Positions 8,070-16,911 of a stretch of DNA of 64,000 nucleotides are shown one piece after another. Under the pieces are notes generated by a model. That model did no database searches and had not been told where the DNA came from. It saw only the letters and a list, made by a program, of their open reading frames with translations. The stretch's first letter is position 1; each line of letters opens with the position of its first letter. This DNA comes from Planctomycetota bacterium (GTDB taxonomy: Bacteria; Planctomycetota; SZUA-567; H5-PLA8): assembly GCA_027493525.1 (NCBI GenBank), contig JAOSKN010000003.1, positions 1,178,001-1,242,000 on the forward strand. The letters run 5' to 3'. Position numbers and translations under genes: made by a program.

Positions 8070-9299
8070 ATGCAAGCTCTCCGGTTCATCCGTTCGGTCC
8101 CGCGCTGGCTGCTGGTGCGCGGACTGGGGCCTTATGTGCCCAGCCTGGCGACGGGGTCGCTCTCGTGCATCCAGCTTGCCCAGGTCGATCCGCCGGTGCG
8201 CCCCGCGCCCGAGTGGGTCCGCATCAAGCCGAAGCTCAGCGGCATCTGCGGTTCCGACCTGAGCGCCATCGCCTGCAAGGGCAGCCCGTACTTCTCGCCC
8301 TTCGTCTCGACGCCGTTCACGCTGGGGCATGAAGTCGTCGGCGCCATCGAGGAACTCGGACCCGCGACGCCGCCGGAATGGAAGGTCGGGCAGCGCGTGG
8401 TCCTGGAGCCGGCGCTCGGCTGCGCGGTCCGCGGGATCGAACCGCCCTGCGCGTATTGCGCGCGCGGGCAATACGCGCATTGCGTGAACATCCTCAAAGG
8501 CTCCATCGCCGGCGGGATCCAGACGGGCTACTGCGCGAGCACCGGCGGCGGCTGGAGCGGCGGGCTGGTGGCGCATCCGTCGCAGCTTCACGCGGTGCCG
8601 GATGGACTAAGCGACGACGCGGCGGTGCTCGCCGAGCCCTTCGCCTGCTCGCTCCACGCGGCGCTGCTGGCCCCGCGCGAGCCCGAGGCCACGCTGCTGG
8701 CGATCGGCTGCGGCTCGATCGGCCTGCTGGCCATCGCCGGCTACCGCGCCGTGGGCGGGCGCGGACGCGTGCTGGCCCTCGCGCGTTACGACCATCAGGC
8801 TCAGATGGCGCGCGAACTGGGCGCCGACGAGGTCTGCCGCGAGCGCGAGACCGAAGCCGTCTACCGCTGGGTCCTCGAACGGACCTCCGGCAGCCTCCAC
8901 CGCCCGGAACTCGGAAAGCCCGTCCCGCTCGGCGGCGCGCCGGCGGTCCTCGATTGCGTCGGTTCCTCGCAGAGCATCGACGACGCGCTGCGCCTCGCCG
9001 CGCCCGGCGCCCTGGTGCTGATGGTTGGGATGCCCGGCATCCCCAAGGGCGTGGACATGACGGCGCTCTGGTACAAGGCCCTGCGCCTGCACGGAACCTA
9101 CGCGTACGGCTGGGAGGCGCACGGCGGGCGGACGGTCAAGACCCTGGCGCTGGCGCTGGAGATTCTTGCGAGCGACGCCGGCGCGAAGCTGGCCAAGCTC
9201 GTCAACCGCCGCTACCCGCTCCACGCCTACGCCCGCGCGCTCGACGACGCCTTCCGCGCCGGAACCAGCGGCGCGTTCAAAGTGGTCTTCGAGCTGTGA
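8070..9299 (+). CDS. Zinc-dependent medium-chain alcohol/sugar dehydrogenase
   Basis: The start is ATG 8070 (MQALRFIRSV); the ORF opens earlier at 7959. It has 409 residues. MDR features: the catalytic zinc site 'GICGSDLSAI' and 'TLGHEVVGAI'; a four-Cys structural zinc lobe (Cys in 'EPALGCAVRG', 'CAYC', 'QYAHC'); and a nucleotide-binding turn 'LAIGCGSIGLLAIAGYRAVG'. The rest matches threonine/sorbitol dehydrogenase-like proteins. The substrate is unknown; the carbohydrate-utilisation neighbourhood suggests a polyol or sugar. It is cytoplasmic. Confidence 0.88.
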   Translation: MQALRFIRSVPRWLLVRGLGPYVPSLATGSLSCIQLAQVDPPVRPAPEWVRIKPKLSGICGSDLSAIACKGSPYFSPFVSTPFTLGHEVVGAIEELGPATPPEWKVGQRVVLEPALGCAVRGIEPPCAYCARGQYAHCVNILKGSIAGGIQTGYCASTGGGWSGGLVAHPSQLHAVPDGLSDDAAVLAEPFACSLHAALLAPREPEATLLAIGCGSIGLLAIAGYRAVGGRGRVLALARYDHQAQMARELGADEVCRERETEAVYRWVLERTSGSLHRPELGKPVPLGGAPAVLDCVGSSQSIDDALRLAAPGALVLMVGMPGIPKGVDMTALWYKALRLHGTYAYGWEAHGGRTVKTLALALEILASDAGAKLAKLVNRRYPLHAYARALDDAFRAGTSGAFKVVFEL

Positions 9300-9432
9300 G
9301 ATCACTCGTCCAGGGGTGTACCGCGGGCGTCGCGCCCGCAGCGGCGGCGCAGCCGCCGGTAAGGTCGCGGCGAAGGCGGCGTTAACCGGGCGTTTGCCGC
9401 ATGCGGTGCGGTGGGAGGAAGTGAACGGCTGA

Positions 9433-9626
9433 GAGTGAACCGTAAACAGTAAACGGTTAACAGTAACGGCTCGGACATCCTGATTTCGCGATGAGCGAAG
9501 AACTCAAGACAGACTTGACTCAATAATAGCCCTTCAAGCCCTCATTCAGTTCTGTTGCCTGTTGACTGTTCACTGTTCGCTGTTCACTGTTCACTGTTCA
9601 CTGTTCACTGTTTACCGTTTACTGCT
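9433..9626. repeat. Heptanucleotide repeat tracts arranged as an inverted pair
   Basis: The 319-bp gap between the dehydrogenase and heparinase genes holds no gene. At 9433-9466 GTAAACA/GTAAACG-type heptamers run one way. At about 9557-9626 CTGTTCA/CTGTTTA heptamers run as the complement (at least eight units), so the two tracts can pair. The right tract reaches the stop of the heparinase gene. The same design recurs at 45264-45470 and 51927-52070. Confidence 0.75.
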
Positions 9627-11735
9627 TCACCCCAACCTTGTCCCCCGCCCCCACCTCCACCTTCGTCCCATCCTTCCGCGTCAACGTTAGCGCCGCCGGG
9701 GTCTCGCCATCGGCGGCGGCTTCCCAGGTCCAGGTGTCGTCCACGCCCTGGCCGGTCACGCGGAGCGTTGTCTTCGCGCCGTCGAGCCCTCGGCGCTCAG
9801 CTTCAGGTCGCCCTTCGCCCACGGGTCGAAGACCGCGGCCACGCGCCATTGCGCGGTCTTGGCCGTGTAGTGCAGCTTCTGCCCGCGCGGCGACTTCTTG
9901 CCCTTCTTGTCCTCCTCGTCGGCGAGGATTTCCGCCGTCCCGGCGGGCGCGCTGAGCAGTTGCATGGCGCAGGCGGCCTCGCCTTTCTTGAGCCGGTACG
10001 TCCCGGCGGCGGCGTCCACGGCGCTCAACTCGGGGCTGTGCAGCAGCCAGGCGATCTCGGCCTCCGCCTTCGCGCCGATCTCGTCGAGAACCAGCACGTA
10101 CCCGCCGCGCACCCAGACGAAGCCGCGCCGGAAGCGGGTCAGGCCCTGGTAGAGCCCCGCCGCCTCGCCCTGCGCGACCACCACGTTGCCCGCGTCCTTG
10201 AAGGCCACCGTCCGCGCCAGCGTCGTCAGGTCCACGCCTTTCGGCGGCTGCGTCCAGCCGCCGCTTTCGCCAAGCTGTCCCTTTCCGTCGACGAGGATCG
10301 TATTGTGCGGCTCGGTCCACTTCCCCTGCGGGTAGCCGTCGTCGGTCGCGAGCATCTCGCCGCCGGCGAAGAGCTGGAACGAGTTGGCGTCCGGGTGATC
10401 GTGCGCGATGTTGATGTAGTGGAAGTCGTTCTCGTTGCGGTAGCGGTTCAGCGTGTACCCGCCGTACGGCCCGCACTTGAACATCGCGGCCACGCTTTTT
10501 TCCTTCCAGCCGTCGCGCACGAAGGCCAGCCCCAGGTCGGGATACAGCTTCGTCTTCGCCACCGCGTCCAGCGAACCGCTCTCCAGCGCGGGGTCGGACC
10601 AGAGGATCGAGAACCACTTGAACTCCGCCGCGTTCGCCTGGGCCTTGAAGAATTCCAGGATCCCCGCGTACACGTCCTTGTCGCGGTGCTTCGCCGCGCA
10701 GCGCAGGAGATAGTTGTTATAGCTGCCCATCGCCGTCAGGCCCGAATCCCCGTAGCAGAAGAGCTGCTTGAATCCCGGCGCGAGCGTCTGGAGCCGGAAG
10801 AGCGCGTTGTTCGCGAAGAATCCGTGGTCGAGGTAGTCCGTCCCGAAGCAGCGGTCCGCCGCGTCGAAGGCCAGCACCAGGTATTGCACGCCGAAGGGCA
10901 TGTACGAAGGCGAATCGTGGTACGAGCCGTCCGGCGAATGCCAATCGGCGACGAACTTCAGTTCCTCCCAGGTCTTCGTGACGATCCAATCTTCTTCGGG
11001 TTTGCCTTCCGCGCTCGCCAGCGCGCAGAGGGCCAGCCCCGCGAGCCGGTGGTGCCGGTGGTTGTTCTGCGGATCCTGCTGCCAGTAGTGCGTCGCGTCG
11101 GCCTTCTGCAGGTGCCCGAGGTGGTACATTCGCCGCGCGCGCAGCAGCAGATTCGTGCGGTACGCCTCGCGGAACTCCGGCTCCAGGTCCTCGTAAAGCC
11201 AGTCGTAGGCCAGCGCCGCGCCGATCATCACGTTCGCCGCGCCCATCCCGCTATCGACTTCGGGGCAATCTTCCCAGACCGGCAACTTCAGCAGCAGCTC
11301 CATGTAGCCCTTCGTCTTCTCGAACGAGGACTTCTCACCCGTCAGCGCGTAATGCAGCGCCGCCGTCGGCAGCCGCCAGAGCCCGTGCCGCTGCGCGTCG
11401 GTCGCGTCCTTCGTGAACTTCACCTCCTCCAGCTTCGGCGGGTTGCAGGCCTTGAGGTACGCCAGCAGGCCCTCGTAGTCGGCCTTGCCCGGGCCGGCGA
11501 TCTTCTCCTTCAGCTTCGCGAGTTCGTCCTTCGAGAAGAGCAGCCGCGGATGCTGGCCCAGCACGTCCTTGAGCAGCCGCTTCGGCTCGGAGACTTCCGG
11601 GTCGCGCGCGGGGACCTTCTTGAGCTGGATCTCCGGGTCGGCGTCGTTCCCTTTGTCCTTCGCGCCCTTGCCCCAGGCGGGCAGGGCGAACGTCAGCATC
11701 GAGACCAAGACAAAAGCGGCGTGTGCGCGGCGCAT
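9619..11735 (-). CDS. Heparinase II/III-family protein, secreted (single-base frameshift near the C-terminus)
   Basis: The start is ATG 11735 (MRRAHAAFVL) with AAGGAGG upstream, followed by a signal peptide ('FVLVSMLTFALPAWG'). About 700 residues after correction. The N-terminal half is an alpha/alpha toroid ('HPRLLFSKDELAKLKEKIAG', 'ALAYDWLYEDLEPEFREAYR'). The heparinase II/III beta-sandwich contains 'INIAHDHPDANSFQLFAGGE' and 'EPHNTILVDGKGQLGESGGW'. The reading frame slips near 9797 in a GGG run (…LSAEG then LDGAKTTLRV in another frame). One missing G restores the last ~55 residues ending at 9619. Probably a periplasmic polysaccharide lyase; the substrate is unknown. Confidence 0.85.
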
Positions 11736-12043
11736 ACGAGCCTCCTTGCGTGACGTATCTGCATACCCCCGCTCGGCGCGCCGGAGTCCCAATAATTTTC
11801 AATCTTTAGCAAAGCACAAGCTCTATGGTACCCGACCCACGCGGAGCCCTGTTTTGCTAATAATATGAGTGGCCTGGGGGCTCAAACTTCTTGTCCCCTC
11901 CGCGTCTTCTGCGCCCCTGCGGTGTAAGACCGTGCCCGGAATACCGCGCGCGCCGCCGCACATGGATCGGAGGACCGCGCGCCCGGACTTCCATCCCGAG
12001 CGCGCCCGGCTACGATACGTGCGAGGCCAAAGGGAGCGCGACG
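11736..12043. other. Intergenic region without a gene
   Basis: The region is divergent between the heparinase and msrA genes. The stretch 11805-11862 is AT-rich and contains AGCAAA and TTTGCT near its ends, possibly promoter sequence. At 11897-11925 there is a variant of the 'CCGCGTCTTCTGCG' intergenic phrase seen again near 54660. No convincing ORF. Confidence 0.4.
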
Positions 12044-12164
12044 ATGCGAAGCATGCTCACCGCCCTGGCAATGCTGGCGCTGGCCGGCTGCGGCGGCGCG
12101 CAGCGCCGACGAACCGAAACCCGGGGACTCGGAGAAGCCGAAGGATCCCCCCAAGGAGGCCCAC
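12044..12164 (+). other. Lipoprotein signal peptide out of frame with msrA
   Basis: ATG 12044 (GGGAG 7 nt upstream) opens 'MRSMLTALAMLALAGCGG' with an LAGC lipobox, but in frame +2 relative to msrA. The msrA frame itself reads sensibly upstream of its ATG ('ADEPKPGDSEKPKDPPKEAH'), like a lipoprotein linker. One indel near 12100-12108 (GGCGGCGCGCAGCGCC) would join them. So MsrA here may be an exported lipoprotein with a frameshift, or the cytoplasmic start at 12165 is used. Confidence 0.5.
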
Positions 12165-12704
12165 ATGGAGACCGCCACCTTCGGCGCGGGCTGCTTCTGG
12201 TGCGTGGAGGCGATCTACCAGCGCGTCGACGGCGTCGCGTCGGTTACCTCCGGCTACATGGGCGGCAGCGTCGAAAATCCCACCTACAAGCAGGTCTGCA
12301 CCGGCGAGACCGGACACGCCGAAGTCTGCCAGATCGTCTTCGACCCGGCCAAGGTCGGCTTCGGGAAGCTCCTGGAGGTTTTCTTCCACAGCGCCCACGA
12401 CCCGACGACCCTCAACCGCCAGGGCGCCGATGAAGGCACCCAGTACCGCAGCGTGATCTTCTATCATTCCGAAGCGCAGAAGAAGGCCGCCGAGGAGGCC
12501 AAGCGGAAGCTCAACGACGAAAACGCCTTCGGCAAGCCGGTCGTCACCGAGATCAGCCCCGCCAAGACCTACTACAAGGCCGAGGACTACCACCAGGACT
12601 ACTTCGACCTTCACGGCGAGCAGCCCTACTGCCGCAGCGTCATCGCGCCGAAGGTGGAGAAGTTCGAGAAGAAGCTGAAAGAAGAGAAGGCCGCCGGAAA
12701 GTAA
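12165..12704 (+). CDS. msrA: Peptide-methionine (S)-S-oxide reductase MsrA
   Basis: This 179-residue protein reduces methionine-S-sulfoxide in proteins. It has the diagnostic active site 'FGAGCFWCVEAIYQ', the family motifs 'GYMGGSVENPTYKQVCTGET' and 'GTQYRSVIFYH', and 'YHQDYF'. The ATG at 12165 has AAGGAGG 6 nt upstream, so it can be a genuine start. However, a lipobox signal peptide lies just upstream in another frame, so the native protein may be an exported lipoprotein. Recycling would need an external Cys donor (thioredoxin-like). No msrB is fused or adjacent. Confidence 0.95.
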   Translation: METATFGAGCFWCVEAIYQRVDGVASVTSGYMGGSVENPTYKQVCTGETGHAEVCQIVFDPAKVGFGKLLEVFFHSAHDPTTLNRQGADEGTQYRSVIFYHSEAQKKAAEEAKRKLNDENAFGKPVVTEISPAKTYYKAEDYHQDYFDLHGEQPYCRSVIAPKVEKFEKKLKEEKAAGK

Positions 12705-12724
12705 GCCAAGAACAACCGCCTGGA

Positions 12725-12808
12725 TCAGGCCATTTTCTTTTTGAGAAACTTTAGTTCGAATGCATCTCCATTGGCGAATTCCTTGAACCTTTTGAATTTA
12801 TAAACTTT
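12725..12808 (-). pseudogene. 3' fragment of an ORF split by the IS66 element
   Basis: Joining the sequence left of the IS (12725-12808) to the right flank after one target duplication (from 14290) gives a minus-strand ORF. It ends '…GKLQERQKVYKFKRFKEF…ELKFLKKKMA' at the stop 12725-12727. About 60 codons are open, with no standard start before a TAA near 14385. This may be a degraded gene; the product is not recognised. Confidence 0.3.
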
Positions 12809-14289
12809 GTAACCGTTCAGTTCCCTACCGATGCAAGGAATGCCGGAGCCTTTGCGCCGGTGCGGTGAGCAGCCAAGGCCCTGCGCAGATAGTCAAGGAT
12901 GGGACGCTTTTGCAAACGCAAGGTCTGCACGGTGGTCAAGATCCGTTCGGTGAAACGGCAGCCTGCGGTACTGTGATTGCCGAAGCTCCCTTTGCGCCAC
13001 AGCACCGCCGGACGCAACATCCGTTCGGCGTGGTTGTTGGTCGGTTCGATGCCTTCGACGGCCGCGAAGGTCCACAGCGCGTCGTAGACTTTCAGCACGC
13101 GTCTGCAAAAGCGCTTGGTTTTGGGGTCCGCGCCCCTGCTTCCGAGCCGGAGCGTTCTCTGGAAACGCAGGCGTATCGGTTGCAACCGCACGTGTAGCGC
13201 GGCACGGTCGCAACGCCGGTCTTTGAAATCCTTCCAGGCCGCAAAGACCGCTCGGGCGGTCTTGCGGCCCGCTCGGCCGAGCGGTTGTGTCGCGGATCCC
13301 AGGTCGATCAACTTCTGAAAATCGCGCTTGAGGTGCGCCCAGCAAATTTGCCGCTGCCGCGGCGGCAGGTGCGCGTAGGCGCCCCAGCGGTCGGAGCCGA
13401 GGATGCCGCAACACGCCCCCAGCAACGCCTTCAGGCCGTCCTTACCCCGGTGGGCGTGAATTTGAAAGGCTGCGACGCTCCGCGTGGCTGCCACCCACAG
13501 CCAACACAGCTTGCCACCCTTCGCCCAGCCGGTTTCATCCACGTTTTTGAAAGCCGCCCCACGCACGGCCGCCAGCGCCTGCGCGTGAGGCCCTTCCAGC
13601 GCGCCGCTCATCTCGTGTTCGAGCTTGATCACCGTGCCCAGGGATAGCGGGACCCCAAAGACGGTCTCGGCGAGTTCCTGGACGTTGCGCTTGCTGGCGT
13701 GGCCACGCCCACTCAGATACGACAACGCCGCCGCCAGGTTGGGACCCAGCGCATGGGCTTGAATCTCCGGCGGAATCTCCGCGCGGGTGCGGCAGCCGCA
13801 GCACGGACAGGTGCGTGCGTGCCCCTGGTATTCGGTGATTTCGGCCGGCTGCGGCGGCAACTCCGCGACTTGATGCCAAGTCGGAGGCGGATCGTGTGGC
13901 CCTGGCCGCTTAGACAAGGGGGCTTGGCATTCCGCACATACGTGCGGCACGTAATGGACCACGTGCGTGACCCGTTCGGGCGGCAAACGTACACGGTGAT
14001 GGCCCGGATGTCCGGGTTGTCCGCCGGGTTTGCGGCCGCTCGGCTTCTTGGCGGCTGGAGGCTTCTGCCAGGGCGCATCGGACGACGGTGGTTTGGAAGA
14101 GTTCGAGGCATTCTGGTTCAAGCGCTCGGAAAGCCGCTCCAGCTTGGCTTCCAATTCTTCGATCCGCGCCAGGAGCACCGCGCAATTCGGACAAGCCGGG
14201 TTGGGTTTAAGCTCGCGCACACATACAGTATCGGATGGCGTGACGTAAAAAATGAGCCTTCATAGGGGACTGAACGGTTACTAAACTTT
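12801..14289 (-). mobile_element. Complete IS66-family insertion sequence (1473 bp) with 8-bp target duplication
   Basis: The element is 12809-14281. The ends are GTAACCGTTCAGT(T)CCC and GGGACTGAACGGTTAC, imperfect terminal inverted repeats beginning with the GTAA typical of IS66. TAAACTTT is duplicated at 12801-12808 and 14282-14289, the 8-bp duplication expected for this family. It carries a single transposase gene without tnpA/tnpB accessory genes, as in the compact (ISBst12-like) subgroup. Confidence 0.93.
12817..14220 (-). CDS. IS66-family transposase (TnpC type)
   Basis: This 467-residue transposase has an N-terminal leucine-zipper helix ('LARIEELEAKLERLSERLNQ'), a 'NSSKPPSSDAP' linker and a zinc-finger region ('HVCAECQAPL', 'ARTCPCCGCRTRAE'). 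The DDE catalytic core has D in 'FKNVDETGWA', D in 'GILGSDRWGAYAHLP' and E in 'GIEPTNNHAERMLRPAV'. It appears full length and intact, so the element may be active. Its 3' end lies 8 bp inside the left IS terminus. Confidence 0.95.
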   Translation of the reverse strand: MRELKPNPACPNCAVLLARIEELEAKLERLSERLNQNASNSSKPPSSDAPWQKPPAAKKPSGRKPGGQPGHPGHHRVRLPPERVTHVVHYVPHVCAECQAPLSKRPGPHDPPPTWHQVAELPPQPAEITEYQGHARTCPCCGCRTRAEIPPEIQAHALGPNLAAALSYLSGRGHASKRNVQELAETVFGVPLSLGTVIKLEHEMSGALEGPHAQALAAVRGAAFKNVDETGWAKGGKLCWLWVAATRSVAAFQIHAHRGKDGLKALLGACCGILGSDRWGAYAHLPPRQRQICWAHLKRDFQKLIDLGSATQPLGRAGRKTARAVFAAWKDFKDRRCDRAALHVRLQPIRLRFQRTLRLGSRGADPKTKRFCRRVLKVYDALWTFAAVEGIEPTNNHAERMLRPAVLWRKGSFGNHSTAGCRFTERILTTVQTLRLQKRPILDYLRRALAAHRTGAKAPAFLASVGN

Positions 14290-14415
14290 TTGGCGCTCTT
14301 GAAGCTTGCCTAGCGCCGCTTCATCCCCGGAGTGCCTGTAGCATCCATCGCGACACTTACAATTCCTCCCGAGCGCACTTTCGATGACTTAAACCCATGC
14401 GTCTCTCACGATTCG

Positions 14416-14769
14416 CTACGTTCGCTTCGCGAAACGAACTTGAGAATCGGTAACCACCACAAAGTGATCGCGAAGGTTCCCCGCATGATGCGCCAGAAGG
14501 CGCGTGAGTGCGCCGATTGCGTTCGCTGCCCGCTCATCGTCCAGGCGCAGCAACACTACGCCTTTGTGAGGCATGCGTTCCCGAAATACCTTCTCACCGA
14601 AATCCTTGTCGTTCGTTATCAGAATCCAGTCTTCCGCATGGGCCTTCCGCAGCACCTCTTCATCTGTAATGCCGCGCGAATGTTCGTACACAGACCAGAC
14701 TTCATGGCCTTGACTCACAAGCCAGCGCGCGACCGTTGGGCCTGTGCTTTCATCCACTAGAAATCGCAC
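14416..14769 (-). CDS. DUF5615 (Mut7-C/PIN-like) protein, putative toxin of a two-gene system
   Basis: This 117-residue protein starts with GTG 14769, directly after the TGA of the upstream DUF433 gene, which implies translational coupling. The fold signature 'MRFLVDESTGPTVARWLVSQ' and 'WILITNDKDFGEKVFRE' carries the Asp residues typical of PIN/Mut7-C-like nucleases. The pair with DUF433 is a recurrent toxin-antitoxin-like arrangement in planctomycetes, cyanobacteria and archaea. Activity is inferred from the family only. Confidence 0.85.
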   Translation of the reverse strand: MRFLVDESTGPTVARWLVSQGHEVWSVYEHSRGITDEEVLRKAHAEDWILITNDKDFGEKVFRERMPHKGVVLLRLDDERAANAIGALTRLLAHHAGNLRDHFVVVTDSQVRFAKRT

Positions 14770-15018
14770 TCAGGCACTTTCCTTCGCGAGCGGCACGAAA
14801 GATGTGCTTTCCAGCGAACGAGAAGCGAACAACAGGCAGGCGCGAACGTCCTCGGAAGTCAAGCCCTCGTATTCTCCCAGGATCTCAGCTTCCGAAACGC
14901 CGTGCGCGAGCAGATTCAGGATGCGTTCGACCGTCAGGCGCGTCCCACGTATCACCGGCTTGCCCACCATAATGCCGGGGTCCAAGGTAATTCGATTGAG
15001 AAGTTCGAGATCCGACAT
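14770..15018 (-). CDS. DUF433 domain protein, putative antitoxin
   Basis: This 82-residue protein has the DUF433 signature 'ITLDPGIMVGKPVIRGTRLT', 'VERILNLLAHGVSEAEILGE' and 'YEGLTSEDVRACLLFAS'. The fold is a helix-turn-helix, and these proteins sit upstream of DUF5615/PIN-like genes as probable autoregulatory antitoxins. It is first in the two-gene operon, with a zero-base gap to the next gene. Confidence 0.88.
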   Translation of the reverse strand: MSDLELLNRITLDPGIMVGKPVIRGTRLTVERILNLLAHGVSEAEILGEYEGLTSEDVRACLLFASRSLESTSFVPLAKESA

Positions 15019-15108
15019 GTCCGTCCGCCTCCGGGGCCGCCTCTCTGCTTATTCTAAGCGCTCGCCGGCCTAAAACACAAGACCGTGGATTCCACGATGC
15101 CCGCCCCC

Positions 15109-16911
15109 TTACTCCTCACCGTCCTCCGTCTTCGCCTCCACCGGCGCCTTCTTCTCCTCCGCCGGCGCGGGAACCGGAGCGGGAGCCTCCAGCGGAATCG
15201 CCGCGACAGGCCGCCGCGTCAGGTCGAAGACCTGCGACGGATATTGGAACACGATCGGCACGTAACTCCAATCCATCAATTCTTGAAGCCGATTCGGGTC
15301 CAAATGCGCCTTCGGATCGTCGCCGCCCGTCATCCCCTTCTTGAAGATCGGGTAGAAGACCACCCCCGGCGAGAGCCACTCCGCGTACTCCGGCTTGCCC
15401 CGGGGAATGAAGCGCTCGGGGAAGATCGACGGCCCCCACAGATGCGTGAAGTCGCACGCCGCCGTCTCGATGGGGAATTCGTGGTCCGGGTATTTCCCAC
15501 GGATATACGGAAAGAATTTCCGCGCCATCTCGACGTTCGACGGCGCCCATTTCGTGCGCTGCCCGTGGCTCGTATCGTCCAGTCCGGTGAGCCGGATGCC
15601 CCACGCGCGGACCAGGTCCAGCTCCCGCTCCCAGATCGCGCGGTCCTCGGCCTTCTCCGTATCGATCGGCCAGCGCTCCCCGCTGTCGAAGCCCGCCGAG
15701 AGGCTCGCCGCGCGACCCATCCACAGCCCCACCGTCACGTCCCGCTCGTAGAGCCGCTTCAGTTCGCCGGCCGTCTCCCGCCCCTTCTCGCAGACGCCCG
15801 TCCCGATCTCGAAGACCATGTTCGCCCCGCGGTGCTCGGCGTACGAGCCCGCCACCTGCCAGATCATCGTCTTGCGCCAGCCGCGCGGGTGCTGCTCGCG
15901 CAGGAACCGGTCCACCCAGTCCTTCCAGCCGAGCAGGTCCAGCCGGTAGGAGTGCCCCTTGGGATTCGCCGCGCCGATCAGCTCCTGGATCCCGAAGCTG
16001 AACGCCGCGATCGGGCGTGGGTCGCGTTCGTAGCGCACCTCGCCCCAGCTCGCGTGCAGGAAGCGCTTGTACGCCTCGAACGCCGTGTACCAGCGCTCCA
16101 GCGGCGCGGCGCCGAAGGCCAGCGCGTAGCGCCGCGAAGCGCCTGGCGCGAGCTTCAGCGCCGGCGGGTTCTGCTTGGGCACGGATTTTCCGTCAGGCCA
16201 CGGTCCCAGCGGCGCGTACTCCGCCACCCAGCGCTCGCCGTCCCGGTAATTGCGCACCCCGACGAGATGGTCCAGGTTCGCCGCGTCGTACAGGAACGCC
16301 GCGCCAACAAACAACCCGTGCTCGCCGAAGCCCGCGATTGGAGAGTACGCCACCCCGGGGTACGCGTCGCGCGGATGGTTCGTGCGCTGGCCCCCCTGCG
16401 AGAGCCGCGGACAGCGCGCCGGGTTGACGTACTTCGCCTCCGGCCCGAAGCCGCACGTCCAGCGGAACGCCGGGACGGCTTGCGCCTCCTCCGTCTCGTT
16501 GCGCAGGTCGAAGACCGCCAGCCCGCCCTGCTCCAGCGCCACGCTGCGGACGCGCACGCTCAGCTTCGTCTCCGTCCACAGCGGCTCGCCGTTCGTGTTG
16601 AGCGCGTCCACGCCGCCGGCGCTCAGCCGCAGCGCCGCCGCCGCGCCTGCGCCGTGGAGCGTCAGCCGCACCGGCGCGCTGCTCCAGTCGAGCCGCTCCA
16701 GCGCCGCGGCGTCCGGCGCGGCCTGGGCGGACGGTCCGCCGGCCGGGAGCGCCGGCGCCGGCGCCGGCTCCGGCTCCCGCAATCGTTCGTCGGGGATCGC
16801 GAGGTCCACCGGCACGGCGAAGCCTGCGCCGCCGCCTTCCGAACTTCGCGCCGGCCCCGGCAGGCACAGTGCCGCCAGCACCGCGAGGCCTAGCCGTAAA
16901 CGCATCGTCAT
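15109..16911 (-). CDS. Secreted TIM-barrel glycosidase-like protein
   Basis: This 600-residue protein has a signal peptide ('LRLGLAVLAALCLPGPARS') and a Pro/Ala-rich linker. Residues ~75-270 look like an N-terminal beta-sandwich ('APVRLTLHGAGAAAALRLSA', 'FGPEAKYVNPARCPRL'). A putative barrel follows ('GWRKTMIWQVAGSYAEHRGA', 'DVTVGLWMGRAASLSAGFD', 'WGIRLTGLDDTSHGQRTKWA', 'EFPIETAACDFTHLWGPS'). Carboxylates at strand ends ('GLDDT', 'PIETA') could be catalytic, but I cannot name the family. The C-terminus is Pro/Ala/Glu low complexity. Its ATG overlaps the stop of the GntR-SBP fusion gene upstream by 4 bp, so the two form an operon. Confidence 0.65.
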   Translation of the reverse strand: MTMRLRLGLAVLAALCLPGPARSSEGGGAGFAVPVDLAIPDERLREPEPAPAPALPAGGPSAQAAPDAAALERLDWSSAPVRLTLHGAGAAAALRLSAGGVDALNTNGEPLWTETKLSVRVRSVALEQGGLAVFDLRNETEEAQAVPAFRWTCGFGPEAKYVNPARCPRLSQGGQRTNHPRDAYPGVAYSPIAGFGEHGLFVGAAFLYDAANLDHLVGVRNYRDGERWVAEYAPLGPWPDGKSVPKQNPPALKLAPGASRRYALAFGAAPLERWYTAFEAYKRFLHASWGEVRYERDPRPIAAFSFGIQELIGAANPKGHSYRLDLLGWKDWVDRFLREQHPRGWRKTMIWQVAGSYAEHRGANMVFEIGTGVCEKGRETAGELKRLYERDVTVGLWMGRAASLSAGFDSGERWPIDTEKAEDRAIWERELDLVRAWGIRLTGLDDTSHGQRTKWAPSNVEMARKFFPYIRGKYPDHEFPIETAACDFTHLWGPSIFPERFIPRGKPEYAEWLSPGVVFYPIFKKGMTGGDDPKAHLDPNRLQELMDWSYVPIVFQYPSQVFDLTRRPVAAIPLEAPAPVPAPAEEKKAPVEAKTEDGEE

